This document shows positions 1 to 9,122 of a DNA stretch of 64,000 bases, in pieces. Numbering within the stretch: the stretch's first letter is position 1; every line of letters starts with the position of its first letter. Source of the DNA: CAZQHK01 sp964593455 (lineage in GTDB: Bacteria; Muiribacteriota; CAYSPT01). The stretch covers positions 30,317 through 94,316 of the forward strand of contig CAZQHK010000018.1 of the NCBI GenBank assembly GCA_964593455.1. Direction: 5' to 3'. The position numbers and the translations under genes were made by a program. Below the pieces are notes generated by a model. The model was not told the DNA's origin. It did no database searches and was given only the letters and a program-made list of their open reading frames with translations.

Positions 1-3000
1 GAGTACCTGTTCGTTCCCGGGGAGAGCGAGACCACGCCGGAAGAGCGGGACAACCTGCTGGCGGCGGTGGGCAATATCGGTATCGGCACCAAGGACCCAC
101 AGGGGCTGCTGCACGTGCAGCCCGAAGACGGGCTTCCCTTCGTGGTTGACAACCAGTCGGGCTACGTGGGTATCGGCACCACCGATCCACACGCGGCCCT
201 GACCGTGGGCAGCACCGATGGGTTTCCCATCCATGACGATCCCGGGATCTTCGCCGTGGATTCCTCCGGGACGGTCATCTCCGGCATCTGGCAGGGCGAT
301 CCCATCGCCGACCAGTATATCGGGTCCGTGAGCGGCTCGAAGGTGACCGGGACTATCGAATCGTCACAAATTACCGGATCTATCCCCGGATCGCAGATAG
401 CCGGCGACATCACCGGCAACGCCGCCGGGGTTACGGGGATTATCCCCGTTGCCAATGGCGGTACCGGAGCCACCACCACCGCCGGCGCCCGGGAAAATCT
501 CGGACTGGGACTGCTGGGCACCCTGGATTCCGTCAGCGGCGGCACGGAGGGTACCATCGCCGACGGCACCATCACCGTGGATGACCTGGCGGACTCTTCT
601 GTCACCGGCGCCATCATCGCCGACAGCACCGTGACCAACGACGACATCAACGTTGATGCGGCCATCGATTTTTCGAAGCTGAACATAGTCAAGACCGACA
701 TCACCGGTCTCGATATACCGGGAGCGGACACCGACACCACCTACACCGCCGCCCTGGGTATCACGCTGGAGAACACGACGTTCTCCCTTGATTCGCAGGA
801 CGCCTCTAACGGACAGATCCTGAAGTGGACCGGTAGCGCCTGGGAGCCCGCCGACGACAGCGATAGCACACTGGCCGACGGCGACATCGAAGCCATGGGG
901 TACATCAAGAGCTACACCGAGACGGACCCGACGGTTAACCTGGCGAAGCTGCAGGNNNNNNNNNNNNNNNNNNNNNNNNNNNNNNNNNNNNNNNNNNNNN
1001 NNNNNNNNNNNNNNNNNNNNNNNNNNNNNNNNNNNNNNNNNNNNNNNNNNNNNNNTACATCAAGAGCTACACCGAGACGGACCCGACGGTTAACCTGGCG
1101 AAGCTGCAGGGCCTGGTCACCGATGATTTCCACAACCTTGGCGGGACCGATCAAAACACGCAGCTGGCCGACGGCGACATCGACGCCATGGGGTACATCA
1201 AGAGCTACACCGAGACGGACCCGACGGTTAACCTGGCGAAGCTGCAGGACCTGGTCACCGACGATTTCCACAACCTTGGTGGCACGGACGCCGACACTAC
1301 TTACAGCGCCGGCAGTAACATAACTTTCGACGGCACCACCATCAACGCCGCCGCCGACGGGCACAGCCTTGATTCTTCAGACGGCGAAATCACCGACGCT
1401 GTTTTCGTGACCGCCGCCGGCAACGTGGGTATCGGACTCACCGAGCCGCTGTCCGCCCTTGAAGTGGCAGGCGGCATGTCAGTCTTCGCCACCGGCGCCA
1501 CCTTCGAGGTGGATGACCGCGCCATAATTGTCTCCGGGGCGGATACTCCCGACAGCGAGTACGATGCCCTCAAAGTGGACGCCGCCGTCTCCGCTCCCGC
1601 CCAAAATGTCAACGTCATGGGTATCGCCGCTCGAATCGACGCTACCGGGGTAACCGACAATCCACTCTTGAGCGGAAGCGACATCAACGCCATCCTGGCG
1701 GAATCCACCGCCGACGGCGGGACCAGCATGCAGGGGATTTATGCCAAGGCATTCTACAATGGAGAAAACTCCAGTCCGAGTTTCACCAGCATGCCGCTGG
1801 TGTCCGGTGTGTTCGGGCAGGCCTACACCGGTACGGTGGGAGGGGGCAATGCCGACATTGCCGCCAACGCCGTCGGTGTGGGTGCCGCGGCGGTCTCCAC
1901 GCATCTGGGCGCCAACACCGGTGTTTCCGCCCTGGCCCGGGACGCGGACTCCCGGAACATTGGTACCGTGACCATGGCCAACCTGACGGACAATGAGGTT
2001 GCTTCCAACTACTTGACCTTACCCACCGGCTTTAGCGCGGCCCTGTATGCCAACAACTCGCTCACCGGTACGTACGATTACGCCCTCTACGTGCCATCCA
2101 CCACCAAGTCCTACCTGGCGGGCAATGTCGGCATCGGCACTTCTACCCCTACGGCTAAGCTCCATGTCGACGGCACCGTCAAGATCGGCGCCTACATCCT
2201 GCCGTCCACCGACGGATCGCCCGACCAGATCCTGTCGACCGATGGCTCGGGCACGGTCTCCTGGACCACCGCCGATCGCGGCAGCAGCGTCTGGACAGGA
2301 GGCGATGGCATTGTCTATTTTGAAGGCGATGTCGGTATCGGCAACACCGATCCGTCAACGGCACTCGACGTGACCGGTACTGTCACGGCCACCGCTTTTG
2401 CGGGCGACGGCTCCGCTCTGACAAACCTCCCCACCGGCAGCAGCATCGTTGCCGACGACACCTCGGTAGTCATCACCGATGCCAGTCCCACCGGCATCAT
2501 CGCGTTCACAACCGATGGCAGTGAGGCCATGCGGATCACAAACGCCGGTAACGTCGGCATCAGTAGCACCACTCCGGGGAGCGAGCTGGATATAAAAGGA
2601 ACTCTGCGGTTGTCCGGATCCACCTCGGGCTATGTCGGCCTGGCCCCGGCGGCAGCCGCGGGCAGCACCACCTACACCCTGCCGGCTGCGGACGGCTCCG
2701 CCAACCAGGTTCTTTCCACCAACGGCTCAGGCGTCCTCAGCTGGGCTACCGCCGGCGGCGGCAACCTCTGGACCGAAGACACCGGCCTCATCCATTACAG
2801 CGGCGATGTCGGTATCGGCAACACCGATCCGTCAACGGCACTCGACGTGACCGGTACTGTCAACATGACGGCACTTTCCATCGGCGGCACGCCGGTGACG
2901 GCCACGGCGGCGGAGCTCAACTTCGTCGACGGGGTCACCAGCGCCATCCAGACCCAGTTCGACGCCAAGGCACCCACCGCCGGCCCCACCTTCACCGGAT

Positions 3001-5488
3001 CTGTCACCATGCCCGGCACGGGAATCTGGAACAGCTCCGGCAACGTCGGCATCGGCACAGTGTCGCCAACACAAAAACTACAAGTGAATGGAGATATCCT
3101 TGCGCGGGGAACGTCGTTCTTTCCTCCGGGAGATACAGCGACTGTCTATCTTGGTGATACGAATCACTATATCCGCAGTATCGTAGGTGGCGGACTGAGA
3201 ATTGGAACTTCCGGAGCGTCTGATGCGATATCTTTGGTGGAAAACACCGGCAACGTCGGCATCGGCACCACCGCACCGGGAGCGAAACTGGATGTGAATG
3301 GACAGGTCAAAATTACTGGCGGGACGCCTGGTGCAGGCAAGGTGCTCACATCTGACGCCGCTGGCCTGGCCAGCTGGGCCACCCCCGGCGGTAGCAGCCT
3401 CTGGACCGATGGTACCGGCCTCATCCATTACACCGGTAAAATCGGCGTCGACACCACCAGCCCGGAAGGAAGTTTCCAGATAGGCGATCCGACCGATGAC
3501 CACGCCTTCAAGTTCGGCGGCACGACAGAACGACATCACCTGGTCAGCAACCGCGATATGGTGTTCAACACCTTCGATGCCGACGGGACCGCAAACTCCG
3601 TGCTTTTCTATTTCAGGAAAAGTTCCACCAAGTTCAATTCTACCACCGGCAATACCGAACTAATGGCGATAACTGATGGCGGCAACGTCGGTATCGGCAC
3701 CACCGCCCCGGGAGCGAAACTGGATATAAACGGACAGGTCAAAATTACCGGTGGGACACCCGGCGACGGCAAGGTGCTCACATCTGACGCCGATGGCCTG
3801 GCCAGCTGGGCCACCGCCGGCGGAGCTTCGGAACTCGATGACCTTTCCGACGCGAAAACTGACAGCACAAGCGTATTCATCGGTACGGGTAGCGGAGCGA
3901 ATGACGACGGCACCAGTAATTCCAATACCGCGGTTGGGATCAGTGCCTTGAATACCAACACCACCGGCTATGAAAACACGGCTAGTGGCTTTTCATCTCT
4001 CTCCGCCAACACCACCGGTTCAAAAAACACGGCTAGTGGCTATAATTCCCTCTCCTCCAATACTACCGCCTTCGGCTGCACGGCTAGTGGCTGGAATTCC
4101 CTTTCCTCCAATACTACCGGATACCACAACACGGCTAGTGGCATTGAGTCCCTCTCCGGCAACACCACCGGCGGTGACAACACGGCTAGTGGCAGTTATT
4201 CCCTCAAATTCAACACCACTGGCTACTCCAACACGGCTAGTGGCAGGGATTCTCTCTACTCCAACACCGCAGGCTACAATAACACGGCTATTGGTCAAAA
4301 TTCCCTCGACTCCAATACCACCGGAAACTTCAACACGGCTAGTGGCTTTGAATCCCTCTCCGGCAACACCGAAGGATCCGATAACACGGCTATTGGCTGT
4401 TATTCCCTCGCCGCCAACACCACCGGCTTAAAAAACACGGCTATTGGCCGTCATTCCCTCGCCGCCAACACCACCGGTTCAAATAATGTCGCTCTTGGTC
4501 GTATGGCCGGATACCATCATGCAGACGGGACCACCAACCTTCAGACGCCTGAAAACTGTATCTACATAGGCTATGAAACAAGAGGCAAGGACAATGACGA
4601 CAGTAACTCCATCGTCATCGGCTACCAGGCGGTGGGTCTCGGTGCCAACACCGTCGTGCTTGGTAACGACAGCATCACCACCACTGCTTTGAAAGGCAAC
4701 GTCGGCATCGGGACCACCACTCCGGGAGCCAAGCTGTTTGTGTACGGCGGGGATATCGGGGTACAGAGCACAGATCCGACATTTGAACTATCTACCACCG
4801 GTTCCAGCCAAACTGCGGAGCTTGCCTTCTATGACGGTAACGGCGGCGGTACCGGGCTGATCTCCACCAACAGCCTGGATTTGAACTTCAGCACCGACGC
4901 CGGCACCACCAAGCACGTCACCATAAAAAGCGGCGGTAACGTCGGTATCGGCACNNNNNNNNNNNNNNNNNNNNNNNNNNNNNNNNNNNNNNNNNNNNNN
5001 NNNNNNNNNNNNNNNNNNNNNNNNNNNNNNNNNNNNNNNNNNNNNNNNNNNNNNCCGGCACCACCAAGCACGTCACCATAAAAAGCGGCGGTAACGTCGG
5101 TATCGGCACGACCGCTCCCACATCAACACTGCATGTTGTCGGAACGACCTATTGCACATCAGGTGCCTGGGCCGGCTCGGATGTGCGTTGGAAAGAGAAC
5201 ATTGCGCCACTGGAAGACTCGCTGGACCGGGTCGGCCGGCTGCAGGGAGTGCTTTTCGACTGGAAGAAGAACAATGAAAGCGGTATACCGTTTCCCGAAG
5301 AACGCCAGATAGGCGTTATCGCTCAGGACCTGGAGAAAGAGTTTCCGGAATTGGTGAATACCAACGGGGACGGCTACAAAGCAGTTGCCTACGACAAGCT
5401 GAGCGCCGTCCTGATCGAGGCCATCAAGGAGCTCAAGGCGAAGAACGATGCGCTGGAAGCACGCCTGGAGGCGCTGGAAGCACGGTAG
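1..5488 (+). CDS. Very large repetitive surface/fibre-like protein with C-terminal peptidase S74 domain (5' partial)
   Basis: The reading frame is open from the left edge, so the N-terminus is missing. It ends at TAG 5486-5488. Three frames are used in the coordinates as given, but removing each 100-N gap plus one copy of the identical 55-bp flank (155 nt each) restores one continuous frame. The body holds many copies of a GNVGIGT-x-xP motif followed by a short A-K-L-x-V strand, a 46-residue tandem unit near 1056-1320, and eleven 17-residue repeats at 3957-4514. The last 110 residues match the S74 intramolecular chaperone seen in phage tail spikes and bacterial fibres: SDVRWKENI holds the expected Ser and Lys, followed by QIGVIAQDLEKEFPELV and a C-terminal coiled coil. 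Family knowledge: this domain trimerises beta-helical fibres and then cleaves itself off. Surface location and trimerisation are inferred. No phage genes are adjacent. Confidence 0.85.
901..1248 (+). repeat. 55-bp repeated segment (three copies) within a 138-nt coding repeat
   Basis: Copies lie at 901-955, 1056-1110 and 1194-1248. They encode YIKSYTETDPTVNLAKLQ, followed by a less conserved LVTDDFHNLGGTD segment and LADGDI-(D/E)-AMG. The second and third copies are 138 nt apart, a multiple of three, so changes in copy number would keep the frame. Copy number is unresolved because of the gap. Confidence 0.85.
956..1055. other. Assembly gap of 100 N flanked by identical 55-bp ends
   Basis: Bases 901-955 and 1056-1110 are identical over exactly 55 bp, and the same 55-mer occurs a third time at 1194-1248. 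This looks like two de Bruijn contigs that share a k-mer (k = 55) joined with a placeholder gap. The copies from 1056 onward lie 138 nt (46 codons) apart, so the true distance is probably minus 55 bp plus a whole number of 138-nt repeats. Confidence 0.9.
3957..4514 (+). repeat. Eleven tandem 51-nt (17-residue) repeats, NTTGxxNTASGxxSLxx
   Basis: Ten complete 51-nt units run from 3957 to 4466, and an eleventh diverging unit runs to about 4514. Each encodes N-T-T-G-x-x-N-T-A-(S/I)-G-x-x-S-L-x-x. Near-constant Asn/Thr/Gly with variable exposed positions fits a stacked beta-roll or beta-helix coil, as in trimeric adhesin heads and fibre proteins (inference). Third codon positions vary between units, so the array is not a very recent expansion. 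Confidence 0.9.
4955..5054. other. Assembly gap of 100 N flanked by identical 55-bp ends
   Basis: Bases 4900-4954 and 5055-5109 are identical over exactly 55 bp. Deleting the N run and one copy (155 nt) puts the upstream frame (codon starts divisible by 3) in register with the S74 domain downstream. The gap is therefore most likely a contig overlap. A collapsed repeat inside it cannot be excluded. Confidence 0.9.
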
Positions 5489-5602
5489 AGGGTGGGAGGA
5501 AAGACCTCATAGAGGAACAGGCACTGGCGTGAGCAAACGGACATTAAATGACGAACCAGCCTGAAACAAGAAACTGCAATTGACTTCGTCACGAAGCCCC
5601 CA

Positions 5603-7060
5603 TTATTCAGGCAGCGTTACCGCTACGTACCTGACGGCCCGCCGGCCTTTCATGAGCAGCAGGAGGCGTTCGCCCGAGCGCACCCTGCTCATGGCTTCTT
5701 CATAGTCGGCGATAGTGAGGACTTCGCGGTGATTGATCTCCATGATAACTTCACCGGGGGAAATTCCCACCGTGGCCGCCGGGCTATCGTCTTTAACTTC
5801 GACTACCACAACGCCTTCGCGGACCTCGATCGCATAGGTTTCCCGAAGCTCTTTAGTCAACTCCTGCACCACCAACCCCAGTTTGTCATGTGCGGCGGTA
5901 TCGGAGCCGAGACGCTTAATTGAGCCTTGCGCCGGCCGTTCGCCGATTTTGACGTCGATCTCTTTTTCCCGGCCTTCACGCACGATCAGCAGTTCCACCG
6001 TATCGCCGGGCTCTTTAAGCGCCACCAGGTTCCTGAGGTCCAGGGTGCTGGCTAATTTCTTACCGTCGATTTCGACCACCACGTCTCCCTGCTGCAACCC
6101 GGCTTCTTCGGCCGGAGTATCTTCCAGTATCTGGGACACCAGGACCCCCTCCGGGCTGTCGATCTTCAACGCTTCAGCCAGTTCCTCGGTCAGGTCCTGG
6201 ATCATGACCCCCAGCCATCCCCGCACAACTTTTCCGCCTTTGATGAGATCTTCCATGACCCGGCCGGCCATGTTGATGGGAATGGCAAACCCTATCCCCT
6301 GGTATCCTCCCGATTGGGAGACGATAGCCGTATTGATGCCCACCACTTCGCCGTCGAGATTCACCAGCGGACCCCCACTGTTACCGGGATTGATGGCGGC
6401 GTCGGTCTGGATGAAGTTTTCGTATTCCGCCAGCTTGACCTCGGTTCGTCCCAGAGCGGAGACGATCCCGGCGGTTACCGAATACTTCAACCCAAACGGG
6501 TTTCCCACCGCCAACACCCAGTTGCCGACACGAAGCTTGTCCGAGTCACCGAGCGTGGCGGTAGGTAGGTCTTCGCCGTCGATCTTGATGACTGCCAGAT
6601 CGGTCTCCGGATCGGTCCCGACGATTTGTGCGTCAAAAGTGCGCTTATCCGGAAGGGTCACATTGATCTCGTCGGCTTCACCCACCACGTGATTGTTGGT
6701 CAGGATATAGCCCCGTGAATCGACTATGACTCCCGAACCAAGCCCTTCCTGTTTAAAACTCCGGTCGCGGCCGCGGTTCCGGCCGAAAGGCGATGAGCGG
6801 TCACCGAAAAAGTGACGCCAGAAGGGGTCATTGAAGAACGGGTCCCCACCTTGATACATGTTGCCGCTATTTTTTATCACTTTCACCGCGTTGATACTCA
6901 CCACCGCCGGCCGGACATTTTCGGAGACCTCCGCGAAAGCGTCGCTCATACCCCGGAGCGCATCCAGACCCGATCCCGAAACCGGTCCCTGTAAAGCCAG
7001 GAGCAGGACAACCAGGCACACCATCAGGAAACATGCAGATCTGCGAACTTTTTTTATCAT
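5603..7060 (-). CDS. htrA: HtrA/DegP-family periplasmic serine protease with two PDZ domains
   Basis: The 485-residue protein has an N-terminal hydrophobic segment (about residues 8-26), a trypsin-like domain and two PDZ domains (about 280-375 and 390-480). The catalytic triad is visible: His124 in TNNHVVGEAD, Asp154 in ETDLAVIKI and Ser228 in NPGNSGGPLV. A Gly/Phe/Arg-rich linker at about 65-100 corresponds to the LA loop of the family. The start is ATG 7058-7060, preceded by GGAGG at an 8-nt spacing; the open frame continues 33 codons upstream without a comparable ribosome site. Family role: degradation and chaperoning of misfolded envelope proteins. It is convergent with the large fibre gene; a functional link with that exported protein is only a guess. 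Confidence 0.95.
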   Translation of the reverse strand: MIKKVRRSACFLMVCLVVLLLALQGPVSGSGLDALRGMSDAFAEVSENVRPAVVSINAVKVIKNSGNMYQGGDPFFNDPFWRHFFGDRSSPFGRNRGRDRSFKQEGLGSGVIVDSRGYILTNNHVVGEADEINVTLPDKRTFDAQIVGTDPETDLAVIKIDGEDLPTATLGDSDKLRVGNWVLAVGNPFGLKYSVTAGIVSALGRTEVKLAEYENFIQTDAAINPGNSGGPLVNLDGEVVGINTAIVSQSGGYQGIGFAIPINMAGRVMEDLIKGGKVVRGWLGVMIQDLTEELAEALKIDSPEGVLVSQILEDTPAEEAGLQQGDVVVEIDGKKLASTLDLRNLVALKEPGDTVELLIVREGREKEIDVKIGERPAQGSIKRLGSDTAAHDKLGLVVQELTKELRETYAIEVREGVVVVEVKDDSPAATVGISPGEVIMEINHREVLTIADYEEAMSRVRSGERLLLLMKGRRAVRYVAVTLPE

Positions 7061-7200
7061 CTGTAACACCTCCGTAGTTTTCACCCTACTCATTACGCCC
7101 GAGAAACCGGTTTGGATCAATCCATTGTCAATTATCCTGAATAATTCATGAATTTTCACAGCAGAATAGTTAATGAATGATTCGGATTATGTTCATTTTT

Positions 7201-8337
7201 TCATATAGGCAGCTGGTGAAACGAATGAAGCATCTGTTTAATCCTGTCAAGCACCGCCTCCAGATATCGTCCGGCCTGCTCGGTTTCAGCCCGGGCTGTC
7301 AAACGGAGTGTCCGCGCCATTGAATGTTTTATCCCGGCTCCAGCCGCTATGTCCGGATACCGTTTCTCGATTTCATCATCGGGTTCCTGTCCGCTTATCA
7401 GGGCCCAGACCCGGGTCCACTCACAGGCCACGGTCTTGAGATCATACCCTCCCCCGCCAAGCGCCACCCACCGGGGAAAGAGGTCTCGCATCATCTCCAA
7501 CAGATCCTGGAATCCCCGGGTACTTAGCTCGAGCAGGGCCAGCGGATCTTCTCCGAAAGCATCCACGCCGAGCTGCGTGACTACCACATCGGGACGGTAC
7601 CATTCGATAACAGGCACGACGATTTCACGGAAAGCCCGACGGAAGAGCTCATCGCCCGTTCCGGGCCACAGGGGGATATTGACCGCGTATCCTTCCCCCG
7701 CCCCACGACCGGTCTCGTCAACAGCGCCGGTACCCGGAAACAACGTGCGGCCGTCCTGATGAAGCGATATGGTCAGCACCCGGTCCGTATCGTAAAACGC
7801 CCACTGGACACCGTCTCCATGGTGGGCGTCAACATCGATGTAGGCCACCCGCAGACCCCGGTTCAAAAGCTCGAGGATGGCCAACACGGGGTCGTTAAGA
7901 TAACAGAACCCGGAAGCCCGATGTCTGTGGGCGTGATGAAGCCCGCCGGCCATGTGGAACACTCTGTCCGCTCGCCCGTCAGCCACCATTCGGGCGGCCT
8001 TTATTGACCCGCCTGCGGAAAGAAGGGAAAATTCGTACACGCCCTCAAACGCGGGGTTATCTCCCGGGCTAAGACCGAATGCTTCTTGTGATGGCACTAT
8101 TCCGCCTGCGGAAGCACGCTCGAGTGCGGCCAGATAATCTTCCCCGTGAAATCCAAGGACCTCGTCCCGGCCAGCCGGGCCGGGAACCGAAACTTCGAAT
8201 CCGCCCTCATCGAGTAGACCGCAGGCCGAAATAAGGTCCCTGGCCAGCCGGAGCCGCACCACTTTCATCGGGTGCAGCGGGCCGTAATCATACTGAAGGA
8301 TATCGTCGGAGAACACAAAACCGTTTTTATTGTTCAT
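7201..8337 (-). CDS. acuC: AcuC-like histone-deacetylase-superfamily enzyme
   Basis: The 378-residue protein is a zinc-dependent deacetylase of the class I HDAC/AcuC family, which removes acetyl groups from lysine residues (for example on acetyl-CoA synthetase) or from small amines. The active site is intact: tandem His134-His135 in GGLHHAHRHRASGFCYLND, zinc ligands Asp170 and His172 in DVDAHHGDG, third ligand Asp259 in LGVDAFGEDPL, and the GGGGYDL loop that carries the transition-state Tyr. I chose ATG at 8335-8337 because the conserved FVFSDD-x4-YDYGPLHP region begins a few residues later. A TTG start 35 codons upstream (8442) is possible but has no good ribosome site. No acsA or other acetate gene is visible nearby, so the substrate is unknown. 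Confidence 0.88.
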   Translation of the reverse strand: MNNKNGFVFSDDILQYDYGPLHPMKVVRLRLARDLISACGLLDEGGFEVSVPGPAGRDEVLGFHGEDYLAALERASAGGIVPSQEAFGLSPGDNPAFEGVYEFSLLSAGGSIKAARMVADGRADRVFHMAGGLHHAHRHRASGFCYLNDPVLAILELLNRGLRVAYIDVDAHHGDGVQWAFYDTDRVLTISLHQDGRTLFPGTGAVDETGRGAGEGYAVNIPLWPGTGDELFRRAFREIVVPVIEWYRPDVVVTQLGVDAFGEDPLALLELSTRGFQDLLEMMRDLFPRWVALGGGGYDLKTVACEWTRVWALISGQEPDDEIEKRYPDIAAGAGIKHSMARTLRLTARAETEQAGRYLEAVLDRIKQMLHSFHQLPI

Positions 8338-8494
8338 ATCCTGTTCTGCACTTTCCTCGTTTGACGCGGATAATTCATGATAGCGGGGACGCAAATATAA
8401 AGTCCAGTTTTCATTCTCACATTTTGAAGTGCGACCTGACAAGAGAAACCAGATATGAAGCCAGATTTGAGTGATCGCAGCAGGTCATTCCGGT

Positions 8495-8523
8495 TTGACA
8501 GATAACCAGGCTACTGCTATAAT
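8495..8523 (+). promoter_or_regulatory. Consensus sigma70-type promoter for the pilus-like operon
   Basis: A perfect TTGACA (8495-8500) is followed by a 17-nt spacer and a perfect TATAAT (8518-8523). Transcription would begin near 8530, only about 17 nt before the TTG start of the first gene at 8547, leaving just room for the ribosome site GAGAGGAAG. Confidence 0.88.
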
Positions 8524-8546
8524 AATTATAAGAGAGGAAGCCCCCG

Positions 8547-9116
8547 TTGATCATCCGATTAGCTGCTGTTTTTGTCATTTCCATGGTACTTGCCGCTGCT
8601 TCCGGCTGCAGCGACCGGACTGGCGAAATTGGATATCAAGATGGAGCTTCCTACAAAACAGAGCAACAAAAATTTAAAAAATTCAAAATACCGGCCCAAA
8701 AGCAGTCTCCTTCGAACAAGGTCTCTTCCGCACGGTCACTAAGTTCGAAACCGCAGTCCGGCAAAAACCACAACGTGGAGCAGGACCTTGCCCGAGCCAA
8801 AGAGTATTGCCGCCGGGGGATGGAAATGGCGGCGGTCAGGCACCTGGACCGTGTTCTTGAAAAAGCCCGTGACGATGATTTTATTCTGAAAACCAAGTCC
8901 CACTATTTGTTAGCGGAAATCTATCGGTCAAAAAACCTCGAAAACCAGGCCGATCATCATTGGGAACAGTTCCTTGATAACTACCGCCGTTTGAGGAGCG
9001 AACCACGCCTGAAGGCTCACCAGGCAAAACTCAAAGGGATGGCCGATTTTCTGGGTCCGGCAGCCGGGATCGAGCAAAATAAACCGGCCGAAACCGAAGA
9101 GCCCGGAAAGCGTTAA
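8547..9116 (+). CDS. Small lipoprotein with alpha-helical (TPR-like) body, first gene of pilus-like operon
   Basis: The 189-residue protein begins with a lipoprotein signal peptide ending in the lipobox AASGC, so the mature N-terminus should be a lipidated Cys at about residue 21. A Ser/Lys/Gln-rich linker follows, then one or two helical hairpins resembling TPR units (about residues 75-160), including a paired basic/acidic pattern. The start is TTG at 8547 with GAGGAAG upstream; it directly follows the consensus promoter. It is the promoter-proximal gene of a cluster of prepilin-like genes, so a pilotin-like or assembly-scaffold role is plausible but unproven. I do not recognise a named family. 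Confidence 0.8.
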   Translation: MIIRLAAVFVISMVLAAASGCSDRTGEIGYQDGASYKTEQQKFKKFKIPAQKQSPSNKVSSARSLSSKPQSGKNHNVEQDLARAKEYCRRGMEMAAVRHLDRVLEKARDDDFILKTKSHYLLAEIYRSKNLENQADHHWEQFLDNYRRLRSEPRLKAHQAKLKGMADFLGPAAGIEQNKPAETEEPGKR

Positions 9117-9122
9117 TACAAG

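Noticed and set aside
162..2623. Several long antisense frames within the fibre gene
   Set aside because: They are shadows caused by repetitive, GC-rich codons; none has a ribosome site or recognisable domain.
3957..4514. Regular 51-nt repeats considered as a CRISPR array
   Set aside because: The repeats are contiguous, in frame and coding, without unique spacers of constant length.
1..5488. Prophage remnant
   Set aside because: The S74 domain is the only phage-like feature; neighbours are htrA and acuC, and no capsid, tail, integrase or lysis genes occur.
5489..5602. Terminator between the fibre gene and htrA
   Set aside because: Only a 5-bp CTTCG/CGAAG hairpin without a T run is present.
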